Part shown: one piece after another, positions 57,639 to 64,000 of the stretch
How the letters are laid out: each line of letters opens with the position of its first letter
Numbering within the stretch: position 1 is the stretch's first letter
From: Chitinophaga filiformis
GTDB taxonomy: Bacteria > Bacteroidota > Bacteroidia > Chitinophagales > Chitinophagaceae
Assembly (NCBI RefSeq): GCF_023100805.1
Contig: NZ_CP095855.1
Location: 4,443,001 to 4,507,000 of the forward strand
Direction of reading: 5' to 3'
DNA length: 64,000 bases
Program-made: the position numbers and the translations under genes
The notes under the pieces: model-generated
Seen by the model: the letters and a program-made list of their open reading frames with translations, nothing else
Told to the model about the DNA's origin: nothing
Databases searched by the model: none

Positions 57639-58061
57639 TCAGGACTGCTTGTCGTAACCCACCATCCAGTTAACGCCAAACTTGTCGGTGAACATACCGA
57701 AGAGCGGCGACCAGAAAGTAGGCGTCAGCGGCATGGTGATCTTGCCGCCGGAGGAGAGGCCATCAAACAGTTTCTTCGTTTCCTCTTCTGTCTGCGCGCT
57801 GATAGAAATAGAAAAGTTGTTACCAATGTTAACGTCTCCCATTCCCGAACCGTTATCACTACCCATCAGAACATCCCCTTTGTTGCCAATGGCCATGGAT
57901 ACATGCATGATCTTGTTCTCATCGGCTACCGGGCACTTACCATCCGGCATGTCTTTGAATTTTGAAATCATTTGGAATTCTACGCCAAACACTGACTTAT
58001 AAAAATTAAATGCGTCTTCGCAGTTACCATTAAAAATCAGATAAGGGTTAAGTGCAGCCAT
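57639..58061 (-). CDS. VOC-family protein (PhnB-like)
   Basis: 140 aa. Glyoxalase/bleomycin-resistance fold with the PhnB-type opening NPYLIFNGNCEDAFNFYKSV, FGVEFQMISKFKDMP, HVSMAIGNKGDVLMGSD and the end FGMFTDKFGVNWMVGY. Members are small cytoplasmic metal-binding or metal-less dimers often annotated as 3-demethylubiquinone methyltransferase-like; the actual substrate of this subgroup is not established. It lies upstream of nothing obvious on the minus strand. The DinB-family gene, also minus, is 132 bp away and may be read with it. Confidence 0.9.
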   Translation of the reverse strand: MAALNPYLIFNGNCEDAFNFYKSVFGVEFQMISKFKDMPDGKCPVADENKIMHVSMAIGNKGDVLMGSDNGSGMGDVNIGNNFSISISAQTEEETKKLFDGLSSGGKITMPLTPTFWSPLFGMFTDKFGVNWMVGYDKQS

Positions 58062-58193
58062 ATCGTTTTTTTTGATTGTTAGAGAATACTTCTTTATGCG
58101 TGTTATATGATTAATTCAAAATTAAACGGATGAGGAATTTTTAAGGGTGGTCATATCAGACAATGTTAGGGTGGGAATGGGCCATTCTGATGG

Positions 58194-58691
58194 TCATGAC
58201 CTGTCCCAGAATGCAGGCGGCTCAATACCCAGGGCCCGCAGGTATACAAAACCCTGCGCCCGGTGATGTATCTCATTATCGATAAAGTAAAACAGCAGGA
58301 ACTGGATGGTGCCTTCCCATTGCCCAAAGGCCAGATCTACTTCGTGGAATCGCTCAGGTTTGATCTCTGGCCATAAGCGATTAAGCTTCTCCGTTAGTTC
58401 ATCCCACATATACAACAGGGCTTCTTTCGTCTGCGGGGCAGATTTTGTTTCCTGCGCTCCCCAGGCGGGCCATTGGCCGCTAACGATACCGTCTATGCCG
58501 GGATTTCCCATGTTGATCATTTCAAGGACCAGTTCTGAAAATGGACGCATACCGCCTACAGAAAAAGTAAAAAGCTCGGTTTCCGGATAAGCTTCGATCA
58601 CTTTACGGGTGAGCCGGCGGTGTCCCTGCCAATGCTCAAGGAGTTCTTCGGGGGTAATAACAGTCGCTAAAGCGGTCATTTGCTGGGTCAT
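58194..58691 (-). CDS. DinB-family four-helix-bundle protein
   Basis: 165 aa of the DinB/YfiT-like metal-dependent bundle. Helix 1 carries the first histidine area (EHWQGHRRLTRKVIEAYPE), followed by FTFSVGGMRPFSELVLEMIN typical of the subgroup, and the paired histidines in FYFIDNEIHHRAQGFVYLRA near the end. The family binds Ni or Zn and includes thiol transferases, but most members have no known reaction. It sits next to the VOC gene on the same strand. Its start at 58691 leaves a 590-bp gap before the giant protein on the plus strand. Confidence 0.9.
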   Translation of the reverse strand: MTQQMTALATVITPEELLEHWQGHRRLTRKVIEAYPETELFTFSVGGMRPFSELVLEMINMGNPGIDGIVSGQWPAWGAQETKSAPQTKEALLYMWDELTEKLNRLWPEIKPERFHEVDLAFGQWEGTIQFLLFYFIDNEIHHRAQGFVYLRALGIEPPAFWDRS

Positions 58692-59280
58692 GTTCTTTTG
58701 GTTTAAAAGTGAATAATTTGCTTACAGTACAAAGTAAGTTGTGCCGGGTGACAACCTTATGTCAGCAGCATTCCGGAGCTTCTAAAAAAACACCCGTCAC
58801 CTGCAACAGGTTCACACAGGGGGAATAAATGCGTTAAAACCGGGCTTACCGATCAGATATGTTGATTATAAGGGAGTTGGGTGCGTGGCCAACCTTACGC
58901 GCTGAAAAGGGGCTTAATAAAGAAAATGTGGATAACTAGTATTGTGGATAACTTTTGCTAAATTTTTTTAACATTTCTTTAGCCCGGTAAAAGGCTGACT
59001 ATCAAATTCCACTACCCGAGTCCGCCATGTCACTATCTTCCGGGGACATTCCGGGGCAGGGTACATATTTTTAATATTTTCATATTATTTATACTTTTAA
59101 TTTTAAAATAGCAATATTTTTTCGCTATACCACATATGCCTATGAAGACTATTTATACTTCCCATCATGTTGTTGCGGGAAAGGTTGACGGGGCTTTTTC
59201 AAACACAAAAACATTGCATGTCAGCCACAGATAATGCCACTGGTTTTTACTGTTTCTGACCGTTCACGAAATCCCTATTG
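58692..59280. promoter_or_regulatory. AT-rich gap with two perfect DnaA boxes
   Basis: 589 bp without a supported gene. TGTGGATAA, the complement of the DnaA box TTATCCACA, occurs at 58927-58935 and 58943-58951 in the same orientation, start to start 16 bp. AT-rich tracts follow at 58954-58980 and 59067-59130. This could be a DnaA-controlled promoter region for the gene at 59281 or part of a replication origin; two boxes alone do not decide. Two CCGGGGNCA copies lie near 59039-59055. Confidence 0.5.
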
Positions 59281-62200
59281 ATGAAAAAGCTTCTAATATT
59301 ATTATGCCTGTCATTGTGTTGTGCATTCGGGACATTGCATGCACAGACAGTGTACGTGAATATACCGGATACGGTATGTATGTCCAGGACCAACGCTACT
59401 GCCAATCAGATCAAGTTCACCAGCGTGAACGCCATGGTAGAAGGCACAGGTCTTGCCATCCCCCAGAAGGCCGACTGGACCATCACATCTCCTAATAATA
59501 CCGACGCAGACTACGAGATCCTCTATACAGAGAATCCTGTCGGGAGCAAAGCTACCAAGCTGACAAATACGAAAGCGCTGACACTGCAGTTCCTGGTACC
59601 GGGCGACTATACATTTAATATCAAGCTTTATTATAAAGGAGCGGATAGTGTATTGAGAACGGTGACCCGTACCGTGAAGATGTATGCGGCGGATTGTACC
59701 ATCAGTACCTGTGGTATTGGCGGGGCAACGATGGCCGGCTTCACGGAGAACTTTGGCAGTATGCCCGACGGCGTAAACCGCAGGAACTATCCTGTGGATG
59801 GTGTTGTATTATATAATTACCAGCCTACGGGAGATCTTAATAACGACAGCTACGCGATCACCAACAGTCCTTCCTTTGCGAAGAGCGACTGGGTTTCCAC
59901 CACGTCAGATCACACCGGTGGTTACCGTGGTGCAATGCTGGTAGCTAATTCTGCCGTTAGTCCGCAGCAGTTCTATAAGAAAACGATCACGGGTCTTTGC
60001 CCTGGTTCTGTATATAATTTCAGCGCCTGGTTAATGAACGTTAACACGGCTAATGCATTTAATAATACCTGCCGCAGTGGTTATCAATATGCCGGCGTTA
60101 CCTTTACCGTGGTAGATGCCGCCAATCCGGCCAGGGTCCTGAATTCATTCAGGACTTATTCCGTGTCGATGATGCTGGGCAACACCGGTCCGACCTGGCA
60201 GCGATATGGCGGAACATTTATTGTTCCTTCAGATGTAGATGCGGTGACAGTATTTGTCACCAACAATAAACCGGGAGGTTGTGGTAACGATATCGCTATA
60301 GACGATATCGAATTTTCTTATTGTAGCCCCAGCATTGTTGCTACAATAGATGGTGATAATGAGACGCTCCAGGAAGTATTGTGTGAAGGCGCTCCGATCA
60401 CTTTATCGGCTTCCTTCCAGCCGCTGGGCTATTTCGTTGATCCTGTGTACCAGTGGCAGATGAGTGATGACGAAGGCCGTACATGGATCAATGTTCCTTA
60501 TGGTTCCGGTAATTCGCCACAACTGGTGATCGGGCCCGGTGAACTGAAAGGTACACGTAAAGTGGCTTCAGATTACCTGTTCCAGGTACTCATATATGAA
60601 AGAGGCAGCGATTCCACCACCTGTTCATCTCCATCTTCCCAGATCAGGCTCACCATATTGCCGATGCCGACCCTCAACCTGACACAGAGTGAGGTATGTT
60701 CCGGCACCTATGTGGAACTGGAAGCTTCCGGTGGTTTCGATTACTACACCTGGAAAGACCTCCCTGGTTACACCGATACCAAACGTACCATCCAGGTAGA
60801 TAAGGATACTATTATTACTGTATATGGCTATGTTGAATATGCCGACGGACATACCTGTATGGACGAGAACAGTACCGAGATCAAGATGGTGCGCTCTCCA
60901 AGGGTGGACGTGGCCGTTTCCGATGCAAGCGTCTGTGTGGGTGAATCAGTGAACCTGAAGATCAACGATGTATTGAATGGTTATACCATTAACTGGTTCA
61001 GAGGTCCGGATGCAAGTGGTACATTGGTACCAATGCCGGAATACGACAACCTGGTAGAGGCAGCGCAGATACAGATCAACGGCATCGCCGACACGGTGTT
61101 CTCTGTAACCGTGAAAGATGTGGCGAATGTCTGCCAGGCAACTTCCAACCCGGTTATTATAAATGTCAGCGCTACGCCAAGCACCACACTGAAGCCTAAC
61201 CAGAACGTATACTGCGCATCTGCCAATCCGACCGGTAACTTTACCGTGGAAGTAGGTAAAGTAGTTGGCGCAACCGGCACCTGGAGAGTGGAAGATGTGT
61301 ATGGCCCGGCGGTGACCGACAACGTAATAGATAATTATGTGAAGATCCTGCTGCCTTCCGCTGAGCGTACAAGGGTGACGCTGAAGAAGCCAGGTACTTC
61401 CGTAGTATTGTCATGGACGGTAAGAAGCCCGGGCAATGCGAATTGTGCTACCACTATCCTGGATACCCTGCATCTCCTGGTAGACCCTACCTATAGCAAT
61501 GCCGGTAAGGATACCACCCAATGTGGCACAGATAATGTCTTCATTATGAATGCAAGCCAGCCGCTTGCTGATACAGTAGCTTCCGGTCCGGCTGCAGAAA
61601 AAGGTATCTGGAAACTGATATCCGGTAATGCAACGATCGCTTACGACACTGCTTATAATACAGCTGTAACTGCGCTCGATAAAGAAGGCGATATTGTACT
61701 GACCTGGAGCATTACCAATGCCGGTGGATGTGTCGCCAACATCGATACCGTTATACTACATAAAATAGGTAAGCCGGTTATCAACCTGGTGACGCCTGTT
61801 GTATCCTGCAGCAGTAAAGGTTTCTTTACATTAGATACATTGTCTACCAAAGGAACGCCTACTATATATTCTATTACGCCCGGCACTACGCCGATGCCTG
61901 GTTTTGTAAGTATCATTGACCAGCCCCTGAAATGGCCGCTCACTGTTCCATACCCGGCCACAACAGCTCCGGGTGTGTATACCTTCAACCTGAGCTATAA
62001 AACAGCGAAAGCCGGTTGTGATTCCATCATTCCGTTCACCGTGAATGTATCCTCTGCGCCAACTGCGCCTACCGGTATTACGGCCAGTGCTACCAATATC
62101 TGTGGCGCTGGTAATACTGTAACGCTCACCGTAAATGGCGGCGGCCTTGGTCTGCAGTCAGATAAGGTAACGCCAAACGGTGTATGGGCATGGTATGCCG

Positions 62201-64000
62201 GCGGATGTGGTACAGGTACCCGTCTTGCTACAGGCGCCACCGTTACCCTGCCACTGAGTGCTACCACCACTTATTATGTAAGGGCGGAAAGCCTCGGCGC
62301 CTGCGATACTACTGCTTGTGTAAGCAAGCAGGTAACCCTCACGCCAATGCCGGCTGCTGTAAGTGCAGGTGCTGACCAGTCCAACTGTAACAGTACCGCC
62401 TTTACCATGGCCGCCAGCGATCCTGCACCGGGTACCGGCGCCTGGAGCCTTCCCGCAGGTACCACGGCTACTATTACTGCCGGTCAGGTGAACAGCAGAA
62501 CGGCTGTGATCAACGTACCACAGGGCACCAGCGTAGGCGCCGTGTGGACGGTAACAAACGGTACCTGTGTTGTAAAAGACACTGCCGTGCTGACCAACTT
62601 TGCACCTCCGACCATTTCGAATGCGGGTCGTGACTCTATACAATGCGGCAACGCCCAGTTCATTATGAAGGCGAATGCTGCAACGATCGGTACAGGTACC
62701 TGGACCCTGCCTGCAGGTACGACTGCCAGCATTACTGCCGGACAGGAAAATAATCCGAATGCGACGATCAATGTACCGGCAGGTGTGAGTGTGACCGCTA
62801 CCTGGACAATTAAGAATGGTCTCTGTGTCTCTGCTGATAACGTCGTATTGACCAATGCTATACCGCCAACTACGGCGAACGCCGGACCTGACCAGGCGAA
62901 ATGCGGCGTGAGCAACTTTACCATGGCGGCTACTCCCGTAGCGGTAGGTACCGGTAAATGGATACTGCCGGCAGGTACTACAGCTACGATCCCTGCTGCA
63001 CAGATCAGCAATCCGAATGCGGTGGTCTCCGTACCAGTGGGAGTGACGGTAGTACTTACATGGCAAACGACCAATGGTACATGTATCAGTACAGACAATG
63101 TTACATTAACCAACTCTGTAATGCCTGTAACGGCAAATGCAGGACCGGACATGTCGCAGTGTAACAATACGGTGTTCACCCTTTCTGCCAACGCGCCGGG
63201 CGCCGGTGGCGGTACCGGCAGATGGAGTGTGGTATCTCCGGCAGGTTTTGTCTTCCCTGGAGCATCGGTGAACAACCCGAATGCGGTATTGAGCATTCCG
63301 GCAGGTACAGTAGTAGTACTGCGCTGGACCATCTCTAATGGTGGCTGCTCTTCTTCCGATGATGTAACGCTAAGCAACAGCCTTGCGCCAAATCCTGCTG
63401 TTGCGGGTCCTGACGAAATGCATTGTAATGCACCGGCCTTTGCACTGACAGCTAATTCAGCTGCAGGCGGCACCGGTACCTGGAGAGTATTATCTCCGTC
63501 AACATTTATTTTCCCTCCTGCAGATATACACAATCAGTCAGCTAATATATCAGTGCCTGCGGGTACTGTGCTGAAACTGGAATGGACGATCGCCAATGGC
63601 GGTTGTACCACCAGCGATACATTGGTGCTGACCAACTACGCATTGCCGGATGTGGCGAATGCGGGGCCAGACCAGTCACAATGTGCGGGCCTTGACTTTA
63701 AGATGGCGGGCAACAAACCTACAGTAACAGGTGCCACCGGTACCTGGACAGTGGTAAGTGGATCTGCTGCTATTGCTGCGGGCCAGGCCAATATGGATAC
63801 TGCGCATGTGACATTGCCGGCCGGCGCGACAGCGGTATTACGCTGGACGATGACCAATGGCCTCTGCTCGAATTTCGATGAAGTAACACTGACAAGTATA
63901 CCTAAACCTACAACTGCCAGCGCTGGCCCTGATCAGCAGCATTGTAACAATGCGCTGTTCACAATGGCCGCCAACACACCAGTAACAGGTACTGCTACCT
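59281..64000 (+). CDS. giant exported repetitive surface protein, 3' end beyond the window
   Basis: At least 1573 aa; open from ATG 59281 to the right edge. Signal peptide KLLILLCLSLCCAFGTLHAQ. A jelly-roll module at about 150-355 (FTENFGSMPDGVN; YNFSAWLMNVNTAN; GNDIAIDDIEFSYC) resembles CBM/MAM-like domains and is followed by Ig-like modules. From 62362 about 86-aa repeats start at 62362, 62617, 62875, 63133, 63397, 63655 and 63916. Each opens with AGPDQ-x-x-C and contains GTGTW, PAGT, LRWTxxNGxC and VTLTN, that is PKD-like folds with one cysteine pair. A worn copy lies near 61500. Such proteins in Bacteroidota often end in a gliding or type 9 secretion anchor, which cannot be seen here. Adhesion is the likely role. 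Confidence 0.88.
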   Translation, partial: MKKLLILLCLSLCCAFGTLHAQTVYVNIPDTVCMSRTNATANQIKFTSVNAMVEGTGLAIPQKADWTITSPNNTDADYEILYTENPVGSKATKLTNTKALTLQFLVPGDYTFNIKLYYKGADSVLRTVTRTVKMYAADCTISTCGIGGATMAGFTENFGSMPDGVNRRNYPVDGVVLYNYQPTGDLNNDSYAITNSPSFAKSDWVSTTSDHTGGYRGAMLVANSAVSPQQFYKKTITGLCPGSVYNFSAWLMNVNTANAFNNTCRSGYQYAGVTFTVVDAANPARVLNSFRTYSVSMMLGNTGPTWQRYGGTFIVPSDVDAVTVFVTNNKPGGCGNDIAIDDIEFSYCSPSIVATIDGDNETLQEVLCEGAPITLSASFQPLGYFVDPVYQWQMSDDEGRTWINVPYGSGNSPQLVIGPGELKGTRKVASDYLFQVLIYERGSDSTTCSSPSSQIRLTILPMPTLNLTQSEVCSGTYVELEASGGFDYYTWKDLPGYTDTKRTIQVDKDTIITVYGYVEYADGHTCMDENSTEIKMVRSPRVDVAVSDASVCVGESVNLKINDVLNGYTINWFRGPDASGTLVPMPEYDNLVEAAQIQINGIADTVFSVTVKDVANVCQATSNPVIINVSATPSTTLKPNQNVYCASANPTGNFTVEVGKVVGATGTWRVEDVYGPAVTDNVIDNYVKILLPSAERTRVTLKKPGTSVVLSWTVRSPGNANCATTILDTLHLLVDPTYSNAGKDTTQCGTDNVFIMNASQPLADTVASGPAAEKGIWKLISGNATIAYDTAYNTAVTALDKEGDIVLTWSITNAGGCVANIDTVILHKIGKPVINLVTPVVSCSSKGFFTLDTLSTKGTPTIYSITPGTTPMPGFVSIIDQPLKWPLTVPYPATTAPGVYTFNLSYKTAKAGCDSIIPFTVNVSSAPTAPTGITASATNICGAGNTVTLTVNGGGLGLQSDKVTPNGVWAWYAGGCGTGTRLATGATVTLPLSATTTYYVRAESLGACDTTACVSKQVTLTPMPAAVSAGADQSNCNSTAFTMAASDPAPGTGAWSLPAGTTATITAGQVNSRTAVINVPQGTSVGAVWTVTNGTCVVKDTAVLTNFAPPTISNAGRDSIQCGNAQFIMKANAATIGTGTWTLPAGTTASITAGQENNPNATINVPAGVSVTATWTIKNGLCVSADNVVLTNAIPPTTANAGPDQAKCGVSNFTMAATPVAVGTGKWILPAGTTATIPAAQISNPNAVVSVPVGVTVVLTWQTTNGTCISTDNVTLTNSVMPVTANAGPDMSQCNNTVFTLSANAPGAGGGTGRWSVVSPAGFVFPGASVNNPNAVLSIPAGTVVVLRWTISNGGCSSSDDVTLSNSLAPNPAVAGPDEMHCNAPAFALTANSAAGGTGTWRVLSPSTFIFPPADIHNQSANISVPAGTVLKLEWTIANGGCTTSDTLVLTNYALPDVANAGPDQSQCAGLDFKMAGNKPTVTGATGTWTVVSGSAAIAAGQANMDTAHVTLPAGATAVLRWTMTNGLCSNFDEVTLTSIPKPTTASAGPDQQHCNNALFTMAANTPVTGTAT

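Noticed and set aside
1-64000. tRNA, rRNA, insertion sequence or prophage genes
   Set aside because: I looked for cloverleaf-like TTCGA loops, transposase-like DDE or HUH motifs and phage structural genes and saw none that held up.

Overview
The window looks like chromosomal DNA of a soil-type Bacteroidota, most likely Chitinophaga or a close relative. The reasons are SusC/SusD outer-membrane pairs with an ECF sigma/FecR switch, very large RHS and PKD-like surface proteins, lipoproteins with Bacteroidota-style lipoboxes, little Shine-Dalgarno sequence, and a few promoters resembling TTTG-N19-TAnnTTTG. This placement comes from recognising families, not from a database search.

Region 1 (1-25.8 kb) holds secreted polymorphic-toxin-like RHS loci. 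The window opens inside an RHS protein whose C-terminal tip has the motif layout of a PD-(D/E)XK nuclease. A small gene 2 bp downstream is its probable immunity gene, and a strong terminator follows. A complete second cassette comes next: a 1860-aa SpvB/RHS-like protein with a PA14 domain, a 1163-aa Ig/jelly-roll protein, a 2654-aa RHS protein paralogous to the first but with an unrelated tip, and a small membrane protein in the immunity position. All three large proteins of cassette 2 start with Sec signal peptides.

Region 2 (25.8-30.6 kb) is a cobalamin (B12) block: cbiB, a CobD-like PLP enzyme and cobQ overlap on the minus strand, and cobB/cbiA diverges from cobQ with only 29 bp between the starts. 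Region 3 (30.6-31.4 kb) is a non-coding tandem array of hairpin-rich units of about 130 bp.

Region 4 (31.6-47.3 kb) carries mostly single genes: a DUF1080/LamG-like exported protein, a flavin-dependent LLM oxidoreductase, a 735-aa protein with a duplicated domain, an MFS transporter, an NtrC-type response regulator without a neighbouring kinase, an exported MetX-like alpha/beta hydrolase, a glycine-zipper lipoprotein, a beta-helix lipoprotein, a small exported protein, a TlpA-like protein without its CxxC, and a membrane protein with a split zinc ribbon. A second non-coding array, with a 31-33 bp period, lies at 46.0-46.2 kb.

Region 5 (47.4-57.6 kb) is a nutrient-acquisition locus: ECF sigma factor, FecR anti-sigma factor, SusC with an STN domain, SusD, a PKD surface lipoprotein, a HGSNAT/DUF5009-type membrane acyltransferase and an exported phosphodiesterase. 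It contains no glycoside hydrolase. A bidirectional terminator separates it from VOC and DinB genes on the minus strand. The window ends inside a giant exported protein (from 59281) built of about 86-aa repeats with paired cysteines. The gap before it has two perfect DnaA boxes beside AT-rich DNA.
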